Source: Formosa undariae (GTDB taxonomy: Bacteria > Bacteroidota > Bacteroidia > Flavobacteriales > Flavobacteriaceae). From it: DNA of 64,000 bases. Location: contig NZ_JBHMEZ010000003.1 in the NCBI RefSeq assembly GCF_042427615.1, positions 682,001 to 746,000 of the forward strand, written 5' to 3'. Of this stretch, positions 19,718 through 29,175 are shown one piece after another; within the stretch, counting starts at the first letter, position 1; every line of letters starts with the position of its first letter. The notes below the pieces were generated by a model. The model did not search any database. It worked only from the letters and a program-made list of their open reading frames with translations, and was not told the DNA's origin. A program made the position numbers and the translations under genes.

Positions 19718-22447
19718 CTAGTTTAAATCTAATGTTCGAAGCTCTCCTGCGTTAAATTGTTGTTTCTTGTTATTATAAGAAATGCTAACTGGCACTTCAT
19801 TATGAATAGACAATTTACCTGCTTTACGTTCTACAACTACATTTCCTTTTTCTTTAGTTGACATGGTAAAATCTTTTGTTTTAAGTTCTGTCCCATTCCC
19901 CATAAACAGAATAAAATCTCCATTTTTTTCATGACCAATCAAAGCATACGCGGCATCTGTTGACATGTCTTTATAAACGGCTGTTTGATTATTAGTTGAA
20001 GAAAACACTAAATCTTCTCTTCCTGATTTATTAGTGATTTGAAGTCCTACAAAATCTTGACTTCCATTTTCATCTTCAAAACCAGAAATACTTGCAATAC
20101 TTTTTCCTTCACTAGACGTAAAAGGTTCATAAACTGAAGCAAATGGACGATTCCATGCCTCACCATGTTGTCTTGCTGCTAGTGTTAAATATGGTGCTGC
20201 ATTAACATCATATGGAAGTCCGCTGATTCCTTTAAATGCTTTATTTGGTGGTGATTTTATACTAAATACTTCACGACCTTCAGTCCCTTTCATCCATAAA
20301 TTCATAAATACATCTTCTTCTCCATCAGGCATATCAATTTTCCATTCAGCTTGATAATCATTGTTTGTACGCATCGATTTTTTATCCCACATATAATCTA
20401 ACGCATATAAATGTCCTCCTGCAAATGCCATTTCTTCACTAGGAACAAGTGCTAACGGATTTCCATTTCCATCGCTTACCGTCATACTCTGACCTAAATT
20501 ATGGTAGAAATAATCATGAAACTTATCACCTTTACGTTGTTTTTTAGAACGGAAAACATCTACATAATATCCTGTAGTTTCACCAGTTTTCACGATACTT
20601 ACCAATCGACTTTGATCACTTTGAGTTTCTGGTTCCAAGAAGTAAACATCAGAATATGTGATATCTTTATAATATCCTACTTTTTGCTCAGACTTTGGGT
20701 ATTGTCCAATCAAGTCGAATGCATGGTAACTTAACATTTCAGTATAAGAAGACACACCGTCTACCATTACGGTATTATGTGCTGGGAATTGAGAATAATA
20801 CTCCAAGTAAATAGGTTGAAGATAGTTTGAACCTTTACCCGGATCGGAACCTTGAACAAAACCTTTTCCGTACAATTCCATATTAATACCATTGGCATGC
20901 ATATGGTTTCCAAGTGATCCATTTAAAGATGCCATCATACCATCTTTTCCTGTTCCCATACGTTGTACATGCCAACTTACATTAGGCGCATAAAATGTTT
21001 GAGTAATATAATCGTCTATATTACCAACCTTATATTTCGGATTTAATTCTAAAGGTTTACTTGCAAAAAATGATGAAATATCTGCTCTAGGTTTTTTACT
21101 TTTAATTGAACCCTCCGAAGTTTTAGAAAATAACCGATACATTCCTGTAAACTCTTCTTCTAACTTTTGATCTTTATTTTTTTGAGCAATACGAATCATA
21201 TCACTCATAGACTCCGTACTTATAGGTCCGTAATACGAATCTCCAAATGCAACAGCTTGCCCGTTTGGAAACAAATATTGTGGTAACATTTTTACAGCCT
21301 TTGGCATTACCGGCGTGTATGGCAAAATATTATGGTCGAATGTATTGTCGAAATCTCTTATAAAATTAGTAAGGTCTTTAGTAACACCCTGCGAATACCC
21401 TGGACATTCTGCCCATACACCATTATTTTCATCGTAACCATAATCCATAAATTTATTAAGCGACCATTGTCTGGCTGAAGTCACATTTAAAATATAATCG
21501 ATATAATATTCACGTCCTTTTTTGTCCTCATAATTTTTATTGTCTTGTAAAACCATTGCGGCTTTTAAAATAATTTTGGCTTGATGTAAGTTCCAATTGT
21601 TTTGAGGTACTCCATTTTTAATAATTTGATCGATCCATCTTTTGATGGTCTTATCATACATCGCTATTTTTTCTGAAGCATTATCTTCAATATATGGATG
21701 TAAAAAATCGTAAAGTTCTGCGATTTCAATCAACGTACTTTCGTGTATCACCTGAAAGTGAGTAAAACCAACAAGCGTCTGAATATGACCATTAAGTAAA
21801 TCTATTGGTTCGCTTCTGTAAGACATCCCAGTCATGTAAGTATCAAACAAGTCGAACGAAAATTTCGCATAGCGCTTATCATTTTCAAGCCAATACAGAA
21901 AAGCTGCATCTTTCCCTAAAGTGATTATTTTTTTGTTGATATTAACAATTATATTCCCTGTCTCCGATTGCTCTGCCCATTCAAAAGGATTTCCCTCTTT
22001 TTCTTTATTTGGTAACCATAATCCTCTTGGATCGTCCATATAAGGAAGAATATCTTCTAAACTTGGAGTGCCGTATGCCGTTGCCGAATTTCGAGAACCG
22101 CTAAATCGGACTGTCGGAGCTGGAGCTTCTCCATCTGCATGAGAAAAGTCTACCCCATTAATATAAACGTTGCTCGCTTTTGTATTCCAATGCATTTGTA
22201 AACGAGATACCATCCATTCGTCATCGGTTACATGACGCTCTACATAAGTATCTACTTTATCGTGTAACCCTTTTAGTACATCTTGTGCCCAATCTTCTTT
22301 TTTAATAGTTTTCTGAAGGTCTTTTTTGCCATCTTGAGTTATATAAATACGAGGATATCCTTGTTCTAAATTCTCAGGAAGCGGAATCTGTGCGTGTGCT
22401 CCTATTCCAAAGAAAATCAATGCAATTAGTGTTAAGGCCTTTTTCAT
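19718..22447 (-). CDS. Heparinase II/III-like polysaccharide lyase
   Basis: 909 residues with a signal peptide (1-19). An N-terminal (alpha/alpha) toroid of about 400 residues is followed by beta-sandwich domains, the layout of the heparinase II/III clan. The candidate active-site region has His515 and His517 in NHMHANG, Tyr-rich YLEYYSQFPAHNTV with His557, and MELYGKG. Such lyases beta-eliminate next to a uronic acid, leaving an unsaturated uronide, which fits the GH88 encoded at 27.8-29.0 kb. The specific PL family is not assigned. It is the first gene of the 9.9-22.4 kb run and may define the backbone attacked. Confidence 0.78.
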   Translation of the reverse strand: MKKALTLIALIFFGIGAHAQIPLPENLEQGYPRIYITQDGKKDLQKTIKKEDWAQDVLKGLHDKVDTYVERHVTDDEWMVSRLQMHWNTKASNVYINGVDFSHADGEAPAPTVRFSGSRNSATAYGTPSLEDILPYMDDPRGLWLPNKEKEGNPFEWAEQSETGNIIVNINKKIITLGKDAAFLYWLENDKRYAKFSFDLFDTYMTGMSYRSEPIDLLNGHIQTLVGFTHFQVIHESTLIEIAELYDFLHPYIEDNASEKIAMYDKTIKRWIDQIIKNGVPQNNWNLHQAKIILKAAMVLQDNKNYEDKKGREYYIDYILNVTSARQWSLNKFMDYGYDENNGVWAECPGYSQGVTKDLTNFIRDFDNTFDHNILPYTPVMPKAVKMLPQYLFPNGQAVAFGDSYYGPISTESMSDMIRIAQKNKDQKLEEEFTGMYRLFSKTSEGSIKSKKPRADISSFFASKPLELNPKYKVGNIDDYITQTFYAPNVSWHVQRMGTGKDGMMASLNGSLGNHMHANGINMELYGKGFVQGSDPGKGSNYLQPIYLEYYSQFPAHNTVMVDGVSSYTEMLSYHAFDLIGQYPKSEQKVGYYKDITYSDVYFLEPETQSDQSRLVSIVKTGETTGYYVDVFRSKKQRKGDKFHDYFYHNLGQSMTVSDGNGNPLALVPSEEMAFAGGHLYALDYMWDKKSMRTNNDYQAEWKIDMPDGEEDVFMNLWMKGTEGREVFSIKSPPNKAFKGISGLPYDVNAAPYLTLAARQHGEAWNRPFASVYEPFTSSEGKSIASISGFEDENGSQDFVGLQITNKSGREDLVFSSTNNQTAVYKDMSTDAAYALIGHEKNGDFILFMGNGTELKTKDFTMSTKEKGNVVVERKAGKLSIHNEVPVSISYNNKKQQFNAGELRTLDLN

Positions 22448-23077
22448 TTTAATTTAATGTGTTAAATATTATTTTAGTTTGGTTTGTTTTCTGAATGCTT
22501 TTATACTCAATTTAATTCCCCGAAATTCTAACTTTAATTAGAAGTTCATCATTTTCATTTCCATATCTATTTTGATCCATTCGAGCTTGTTTTTTTTAAG
22601 TGAGTTGGCATTTAAATTATTAATCATTATCCGTTTTTGGGTAAAGTAATTCATGAGATTTATACTCATAACTACAGACATAAATACGAATACTATTACC
22701 ATTCAAAACATCTTTTAGACCGCTTTTCTTTCAGCGTACAGCAATATCGTTTTTTTATTTTTTTTTGAATATAAACTATAGTTCTTAAGTTATAAATTAT
22801 GGGGATTTATTCACCCAATGCTCCACACGAAAGAGCTGGCAAGTTATCCAAGTCAATTGCATCGATATTATACAACGACAAAAAGCCTAGAAACAAATCC
22901 AAGCTTTATACCCAATTGCACCGATTAAAATCGGCCAATTAAAACATAATATTTAGTAAAATTCGGCTTGCAAAAAGACGCTATTCTCAATCAATAATAA
23001 GCGTAATTACTTCGAATGAATCTACCTAATAATGGTCTTTGGCTTATCGGTGAGATGCTTACTTTAATTTGCTGAAA
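22448..23077. other. 630-bp non-coding region upstream of the lyase
   Basis: No gene or recognisable remnant on either strand. It holds TTGGGTAAAG near 22638, similar to the GGGGTAA elements elsewhere, a T-rich tract at about 22750-22770 and a short palindrome CCGATT-AA-AATCGG near 22922. It must contain the promoter of the lyase run, but no clear TAnnTTTG box on the minus strand was found. Confidence 0.4.
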
Positions 23078-23977
23078 TTAGTTTAGAACGTGATTAATTA
23101 TCTGTTCTAATTTTTTAATATTATCCTCACTATACCCTGTAATAATCTCAATTACTTCTTGATTTTGATTTATAATTACATGTGTCGGATATGAAGAAAT
23201 TACATAATCGTCTCCATCAATTACAACAATATCGTATAAAAACGGATGTTTAGGGAGGAAACTATTTTTCAGTAGTTCTTTTGTCGTAGTAATAGCAGGT
23301 GCAATAAATTTAATGTCTTCACTATTAAATTTTTCAACTAATTTATTAAGCTCAGGAATCTCTTTTACGCAGGGAGCACACCACGTACCCCAGAAATTTA
23401 AGACAATCACTTTACCTTTTAATGATTCCGACGAAATTTCAGTTTCATTAATATCATCGAAATTGAATGGTGAAATAATTTCTCCAATTTGATAATTGAT
23501 ACGTTTACCAAACTTAGAATCTATACTCTCGGCTAAAGCAAGATCTAAAGTCGGGATGATTTCTAACAGTTGATTAAACTTCATTTTTTCACTAAAAGGT
23601 TGAGTAAACGACCACTTTTTACCATCCTCAGAAACTCCAATAATATAACTCATGCCATTCTTGAAATTAATATGAAATAACGCTTGATATTGGTTTTCCG
23701 ATTTGGCTAGTTTTAAAAGTCCTACAAGTTTAAAGTTATCGGTATCTTGCTTTAAAATGCGCTCCCACGTTTCGGTAAATTTTTCTTTGTATTTATTCTC
23801 ATTTCCATAATATACAGGTAATAGATAATCAACATACTTTGGAATTTCCCTCTTGTTGTAAAACGTAATCATCTCGTTAACTTGTTTGGTCGCAGAAGTG
23901 TGAATGTCTTCTTGTCCAAATGAAGCTTGCGTAAATAACAGAATTAAAAGGCTAAGTATTCGTTTTTTGATTTTCAT
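23078..23977 (-). CDS. TlpA-like thioredoxin-fold protein
   Basis: 299 residues with a signal peptide (about 1-21). The N-terminal half (about 25-160) is a poorly conserved alpha/beta region. The C-terminal half is a TlpA/AhpC-TSA-type thioredoxin domain with the redox pair C200-A-P-C203 in NFWGTWCAPC and the cis-Pro block SYPTHVII. These proteins reduce periplasmic disulfides. It overlaps the upstream gene by 4 bp (ATGA), so the two are translationally coupled. There is no obvious link to glycan degradation; it appears to be a resident housekeeping pair between PUL blocks. Confidence 0.88.
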   Translation of the reverse strand: MKIKKRILSLLILLFTQASFGQEDIHTSATKQVNEMITFYNKREIPKYVDYLLPVYYGNENKYKEKFTETWERILKQDTDNFKLVGLLKLAKSENQYQALFHINFKNGMSYIIGVSEDGKKWSFTQPFSEKMKFNQLLEIIPTLDLALAESIDSKFGKRINYQIGEIISPFNFDDINETEISSESLKGKVIVLNFWGTWCAPCVKEIPELNKLVEKFNSEDIKFIAPAITTTKELLKNSFLPKHPFLYDIVVIDGDDYVISSYPTHVIINQNQEVIEIITGYSEDNIKKLEQIINHVLN

Positions 23978-24420
23978 ATATTTTTATTGCCTTTTTCGGC
24001 TAACCTATTTTCAATATTCGGGTTTATTTTTGTGAGTTCCTTCGCAAATTGGAGTTTGTCCTTTGGTGAAATTATTATAAAATCAAATTTACCATAAGTC
24101 AATTCTATCCTGTCCATTGAAGGCGCTGGTGATGAAATCAAATTATTAGATTTACTAATAGACTTGATTTTATTTATATCAAACGATCTGTTATACGTAA
24201 AACCACATTTAACATTCAAAATCCCGTTACCATGAATCGTGTATGCTGTCGAAAAATTGAGATATAGGAAAAAACTTAATACCAATAAATGGATTCCGCC
24301 CACAGACAAAATTGCTTCTATAGGTTCGTTTTTAAAAATCATAAATCCGTTAATGGAAAGCAACAATACCGTTAAAAATCCAATTAACCTATATCCGAAT
24401 TCTGATTTATATATTGTCAT
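23974..24420 (-). CDS. Small membrane protein with bacterial PH-like domain
   Basis: 148 residues. Two hydrophobic segments (about 12-28 and 36-55) precede a soluble domain of about 80 residues (YTIHGNGILNVKCGF, IDINKIKSISKS-like core, IELTYGKFDFIIISPKDK) that resembles the YyaB-like bacterial PH domain. The function is unknown. It overlaps the TlpA-like gene by 4 bp, suggesting a shared envelope role. Confidence 0.65.
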   Translation of the reverse strand: MTIYKSEFGYRLIGFLTVLLLSINGFMIFKNEPIEAILSVGGIHLLVLSFFLYLNFSTAYTIHGNGILNVKCGFTYNRSFDINKIKSISKSNNLISSPAPSMDRIELTYGKFDFIIISPKDKLQFAKELTKINPNIENRLAEKGNKNI

Positions 24421-24474
24421 TGCTTTTGTTTAATCACTTGCTCAAATATAATTCAAGTCAAGACCGTTATGTTT

Positions 24475-26880
24475 TTACAACACGTTAATACGCTCTCTTA
24501 AATGAATATCCACAGACGAACTTCCTACCATAATTTCAAAATTCCCAGGCTCTACAGTCCAATTCATATTGATATCTAAAATTTCTAAATCTTCAGGATG
24601 TAAAGTAAAATGAACGGTTTTCGTTTCGCCAGGTTTAAGAGTAACACGATCGAAACCACGAAGTTGAGATTCGTAGGTGGTAACACTGCTCACTTCATCT
24701 TTTAAATACAATTGAACAACTTCATCTCCAGCGCGTTTCCCTGTGTTCTTCACTTTAAAAGACACGTCTATATCACTTTGTGATTGTTTTGTTTTCTGAT
24801 TTACAACTAGATCACTGTACTCAAACGTCGTGTAACTTAGTCCGTAACCAAATGGATATAACGGACCTAAAACACGTGTATTTCCGTAGCCATTAGGTCC
24901 TGCTCCTGGTTGCCCAGCTTGCGAGCCTGGTTTGTAAGGAAAATTCAATGGGATTTGTCCAACAGATTTTGGAAAAGTCACGGTTAGTTTCCCCCCAGGA
25001 TTATAATCTCCAAATAACGTCTCGGCTATAACTTCTCCGGCAGCGGTACTTGGAAACCAAGCTTCCAAAATAGCTGGTAAAAACTTATTTTCCCAGTTAA
25101 TCGTAAGTGGCTGACCATTAATTAACACTAAAACTACAGGTTTTCCTGTAGCATATAACGCTTGAACGAGTTGAAATTGACGTCCCGGAAGTCCTAAACT
25201 AGTTCTTGATTTCGTTTCTCCCACACGCTTTTCATCTTCGCCAACTACAGCTATAATAATGTCTGATTTTTTGGCTTGCTCAACAGCTTCAGCAATACTT
25301 GCTTCTTCTGATGCTGAAAGTGGTGTAGGAATAATTTCACTTCCTGGCCAATCGGGATCTACAATATCACAGCCCTTTACATACGTCACTTCAGCCTTAT
25401 TTTTAGCATAATTTTTAATCCCCTGATACACTGAAGTCGATGGATTATCGGCAGGACCATAACGGCTGAATGTAAAACTGACTTCGTCGGCCAAAGGTCC
25501 AGTTACCAATATATTTTTTAGATTATTGACATCTAGAGGCAACAGATTATTTTCATTTTTAAGAAGCACTAAAGATTCTCTATTGATTTGTTTTGAAAAT
25601 TCTTCATCGGCAGCGGTATGTACCAAATCATCTGAAGCTTTAGGATTTTCAACATAAGGTGAATCGAATAATCCCAATCTGAATTTCACCTTTAAAACGT
25701 CGGCAACTCTAGAGTCGATTGTTTTCATTGAAACCTTTCCTTCTTTAATAAGCACTCTCAAAGGCTCGATAAAAGATTCTGGCGTTCTAAACGTAGTACG
25801 CACATTTAAACCGGCTTCTACAACCTGACGCACCGCTTCGTTATAATCTTCGGCAACATGATGTTTTTCAGACACATATTCTACGGCTTCACTATCGGAA
25901 ACCACATAACCATTAAACCCATATTGTTCGCGAAGTAATTCGGTTAAAAAATAAGAACTTGCTGTTACAGGGACACCATCATAATCGTTATAACTACTCA
26001 TAACACCCATTGGTGCTGCTTCTTTAATAACGCGTTTAAATGGATATAAATGTAACTGATGCATTTCTCTTGGCGCCACATGTGGATCTGTACGTGCATC
26101 GCCATCTCTAGCCCCTTTTGGAATACTATACACCGCAAAATGTTTTAGCGTTGCAGCGACACCCTGAGATTGTAATCCAAGCGTCATTTGCTTACCCATT
26201 TCGGCAATATGAAAAGGTTCTTCTCCGTAACATTCTAAAACCCGCCCCCAACGCTGATCTCTAGCAACATCAAGAATAGGTGCGTAAATATTGGTATATC
26301 CTAAAGCCTTCGCTTCTCGCCCAACAATAGTTCCTGCTTTATAAACCAATTCGGTATTCCACGTACTTCCAATGCCGATTGGTGCAGGCAGTGGTGTTGC
26401 TTTTTTATGACATAAACCATGAACGCCTTCGTTAGTAAAATCGACAGGAATCCCCAAACGCGTTTCTTCTATAAACCATTTCTGAACTGTATTTATAGCC
26501 TCGGCATGCGTACTATATGGGAAAGAATACGGTGTATGTGTTTTCTCTTGATTCCAAATGGTATTTAAATGCTCGTCTATATTCGCAATTCCATCTTTCC
26601 AAACGCGATTTTTCCATTCTGCCGTAGGTAATTCATCTTCTAGAACGCGCGCGAAACCGTACAACGTAGCCATCTGACATGTTTTTTCATTGACATTCAT
26701 CAACGACAGCAGATTAGAAACCCGATCGTCTATATTGGCTTTCGGATCTTCGTAGACATCCTTAACACCATTTTTATTAAAATCGATCCAATCTTTATGA
26801 TATATTTTTGGCCCCTCTGTTTTAAAAGATGACAACAAAAACACACTTGACAAAAGGACTACTGTGGCTTTAAACTTCAT
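24475..26880 (-). CDS. GH3 beta-glycosidase
   Basis: 801 residues with a signal peptide (about 1-19). Classical GH3 order: TIM barrel (about 60-410) with nucleophile Asp329 in GYVVSDSEAV, an alpha/beta sandwich (about 430-650) with the acid/base candidate in VVGEDEKRVGE, and a C-terminal fibronectin-III-like domain (about 690-795, VVQLYLKDEVSS). Family members are beta-glucosidases, beta-xylosidases and related exo-enzymes; specificity cannot be read here. An early segment DFNKNGVKDVYEDP looks like a Ca-binding loop. Last gene of a tight three-gene operon with a nucleoside-hydrolase-fold protein and GH88. Confidence 0.93.
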   Translation of the reverse strand: MKFKATVVLLSSVFLLSSFKTEGPKIYHKDWIDFNKNGVKDVYEDPKANIDDRVSNLLSLMNVNEKTCQMATLYGFARVLEDELPTAEWKNRVWKDGIANIDEHLNTIWNQEKTHTPYSFPYSTHAEAINTVQKWFIEETRLGIPVDFTNEGVHGLCHKKATPLPAPIGIGSTWNTELVYKAGTIVGREAKALGYTNIYAPILDVARDQRWGRVLECYGEEPFHIAEMGKQMTLGLQSQGVAATLKHFAVYSIPKGARDGDARTDPHVAPREMHQLHLYPFKRVIKEAAPMGVMSSYNDYDGVPVTASSYFLTELLREQYGFNGYVVSDSEAVEYVSEKHHVAEDYNEAVRQVVEAGLNVRTTFRTPESFIEPLRVLIKEGKVSMKTIDSRVADVLKVKFRLGLFDSPYVENPKASDDLVHTAADEEFSKQINRESLVLLKNENNLLPLDVNNLKNILVTGPLADEVSFTFSRYGPADNPSTSVYQGIKNYAKNKAEVTYVKGCDIVDPDWPGSEIIPTPLSASEEASIAEAVEQAKKSDIIIAVVGEDEKRVGETKSRTSLGLPGRQFQLVQALYATGKPVVLVLINGQPLTINWENKFLPAILEAWFPSTAAGEVIAETLFGDYNPGGKLTVTFPKSVGQIPLNFPYKPGSQAGQPGAGPNGYGNTRVLGPLYPFGYGLSYTTFEYSDLVVNQKTKQSQSDIDVSFKVKNTGKRAGDEVVQLYLKDEVSSVTTYESQLRGFDRVTLKPGETKTVHFTLHPEDLEILDINMNWTVEPGNFEIMVGSSSVDIHLRERINVL

Positions 26881-26917
26881 AATTCGTTTTGATAAATTAG
26901 CAATGCTGTAATAAAAA

Positions 26918-27787
26918 TCACTTCACTGGATGCTCTATAATTTCTCTGGCATCTTCCGGACTTGTTTTTTGTTTTCCTGTTAGTAGATAAATAATCATTC
27001 CGGCATCAGAAGGATCGAAATCTCCTTTTTTAATACAGGTTAATTGTCGGCTATATAACCAGTCTAATTGTTTTTTGCTTTCTGGAGATTGTTGACGGAT
27101 TGGTGAGGTATTAATCCAATCGAACATCGCTTTTGGCGCTTTCATCCCTTCATAATCCTTACCACCATTTTGATCGACTATTCTATCTATAGTTAATCCT
27201 TTAGGCTCAAACTCTGCTTGAATTTCTGCCCAAGTCCATCCCGAATGCTGTTCCCATTCGTAAGGTTTATCGGAGTGTTTATCGTTCCAATTTGAATGTG
27301 AAATAATTCTAACATATTTCAATTTTGATGCATTCGCATTATTAATCGCACTTCCTACAACATGCATTGGGCCCGCTGCAATAATGGTTAACGGACTAGA
27401 TGCGCTCGATTTATCAATCTCTTTCGTAATCGCGGTTATCGCTTGTGTTGAATCTTCAACAGCTTCAATAAAATTTGACTTATTAAAATTGAATATTTTC
27501 TGTCCTTCTAAAGCACTTATTAGCATTTGAGCTTTACCATCACTTTTATTGTGATTGCTTCCCCAAATATGATCGCTAAACGTATAAACCGTTAAACTGT
27601 CCTGAAGATGCTTTGCTGCTAACAAGGCCAAAGTAAAAGGCGTTGCTGCCCAGTCGTCATGATCGTGTTCATTTCCATCGGAACTCACCACAATACGACC
27701 AGTAGTATACGGTACGGTTTGAGCGTAAAATTTTGCAGGAATACTCCATACCATACAAAGAACAAGAATCGTTTTTATAAATTTCAT
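26918..27787 (-). CDS. Secreted nucleoside-hydrolase-fold protein, function unknown
   Basis: 289 residues with a signal peptide (about 1-22). The acidic cluster VVSSDGNEHDHDDWAATP (D37, D42, D44, D45) right after the first strand, and a later IIAAGPMHVVGSAI strand, recall the Ca-binding site and core of inosine-uridine nucleoside hydrolases and of DUF1593-type proteins. Secretion and a position 11 bp after GH88 and 37 bp before GH3 argue for a glycan substrate, not nucleosides. A novel N- or O-glycosidase activity on a uronide-containing oligosaccharide is possible; this is inference. Confidence 0.6.
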   Translation of the reverse strand: MKFIKTILVLCMVWSIPAKFYAQTVPYTTGRIVVSSDGNEHDHDDWAATPFTLALLAAKHLQDSLTVYTFSDHIWGSNHNKSDGKAQMLISALEGQKIFNFNKSNFIEAVEDSTQAITAITKEIDKSSASSPLTIIAAGPMHVVGSAINNANASKLKYVRIISHSNWNDKHSDKPYEWEQHSGWTWAEIQAEFEPKGLTIDRIVDQNGGKDYEGMKAPKAMFDWINTSPIRQQSPESKKQLDWLYSRQLTCIKKGDFDPSDAGMIIYLLTGKQKTSPEDAREIIEHPVK

Positions 27788-27798
27788 AAGTAGAAAAG

Positions 27799-29016
27799 TT
27801 ATTTAGTTAATGCTAAACGCTTTGCATTTTCCAATTTTTCTAATCGGATTAAAGCTTCCATAAAATAATAATCGGCATAAATAATAGGCTCGTCTACTTC
27901 TCTACCTTTAGGATGATGCCCGGTAGAATGAAGCAATAATGCATTGTTTTCATCTCCGCTAAAGTAGGCTTTAGAAGACAACGCGGTGACAAATCGTTTC
28001 GCTTCATGTCTATATTTCTCCTTCAACTTATCATCTTTAACAAGGTCTGCTAATTCTAATAACCCGCAAGCCGCGATAGCTGCTGCTGAAGCATCTTTTG
28101 GAGCATTTGGAATAGTTGGATCATCGAAATCCCAAAACGGCACGCCATCTTTTGGCAATCGATTTAAATAATGTTCTGTAAGTTTAATGGATGTATTTAG
28201 GAAGTCTGCTCTACCTGTTTCTCTATAAGCAACGGCAAATCCGTAAATCCCCCAAGTTTGTCCTCTGGCCCACATGGATTCGTCGGCATAACCTTGATGT
28301 GTTACACCGCGAATAAATTGTCCTGTTTTATCATCAAAAGACCCTAAATGATACACGGCACTATCTGAACGCACCAAATTATTCATGGTCACTTCGGCAT
28401 GACTATTTGCAATATCGTATAGTTTTTTATCCCCTCCATTTTTTGCGGCCCAAAAGAGCAACTCTAAATTCATCATATTATCTATAATGGTATTGTGAGG
28501 GTATTCTTGTTTACTTGGCCAAGAATGAATGGACCCGACGATTGGATTATATAACGTTGCCAAAGTATCGGCAGCGGCAAGCATAATATCTTTATAGGCT
28601 TCATTTCCTGTTAAACGGTATCCGTTTCCAAAACTACAGTATACTTGAAAACCGATATCGTGATCCTCTGCTGATGTAAAAGCAATGGTTTTTATAGGGG
28701 CTGTAAATTTTTCGGCAGCAGCTTTAATTTCAGCATCACCTGTATATTCGTAATTGTACCATAACACGCCTGGCCAAAATCCGCTACACCAATCTTTAAC
28801 ACCAACAAATCTCCAATCTTTTTCACCTTTTACAATATGTCTTGGAAAACTGTCGGTCGTTTTTAATACGTGTAGTGCTTGTTTAATTTTAACAACGCTT
28901 TGGTCTAATATAATTTCGTTATTAGACTTCGAAACCACTTCTTTTTTTTCGGTACCACAACTAAATAGAAGTACAGAAATTAAGCTACAGCTTAACAGGT
29001 GTTTAAATAACGTCAT
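27799..29016 (-). CDS. GH88 unsaturated glucuronyl hydrolase, lipoprotein
   Basis: 405 residues with a lipobox ending at Cys20 (LLFSC). An (alpha/alpha)6 barrel with the two conserved aspartates of GH88: Asp120 in EDHDIGFQ and Asp179 in IIDNMMNLELL. WCSGFWPGVLWY and WARGQTWGIYG are also typical. The enzyme hydrates the double bond of unsaturated uronides made by polysaccharide lyases, so it is the natural partner of the heparinase-like lyase at 19.7-22.4 kb. Promoter-proximal gene of the GH88, nucleoside-hydrolase-fold, GH3 operon. Confidence 0.94.
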   Translation of the reverse strand: MTLFKHLLSCSLISVLLFSCGTEKKEVVSKSNNEIILDQSVVKIKQALHVLKTTDSFPRHIVKGEKDWRFVGVKDWCSGFWPGVLWYNYEYTGDAEIKAAAEKFTAPIKTIAFTSAEDHDIGFQVYCSFGNGYRLTGNEAYKDIMLAAADTLATLYNPIVGSIHSWPSKQEYPHNTIIDNMMNLELLFWAAKNGGDKKLYDIANSHAEVTMNNLVRSDSAVYHLGSFDDKTGQFIRGVTHQGYADESMWARGQTWGIYGFAVAYRETGRADFLNTSIKLTEHYLNRLPKDGVPFWDFDDPTIPNAPKDASAAAIAACGLLELADLVKDDKLKEKYRHEAKRFVTALSSKAYFSGDENNALLLHSTGHHPKGREVDEPIIYADYYFMEALIRLEKLENAKRLALTK

Positions 29017-29175
29017 AAGTTCATTTTTAAAATTACATTCGAATTCTTTTCTAATTAAAGATTTGAAATTCTAATACAATTATAAAAAGACTTTAGGATT
29101 AAGCCTCTAACCTATGAATCAATTATAATAACTTAATACCCAAATACACGATTTGTCCATATAAAAGGCATAGAA

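Noticed and set aside
19718..22447. Assignment of the lyase to a specific PL family
   Set aside because: Architecture supports the heparinase II/III clan only; without a search I could not separate the several families with this layout.
22919..22935. Palindrome CCGATT-AA-AATCGG as a terminator or operator
   Set aside because: The arms are only 6 bp, there is no T-tract, and it is not next to a gene end or promoter box; probably chance.
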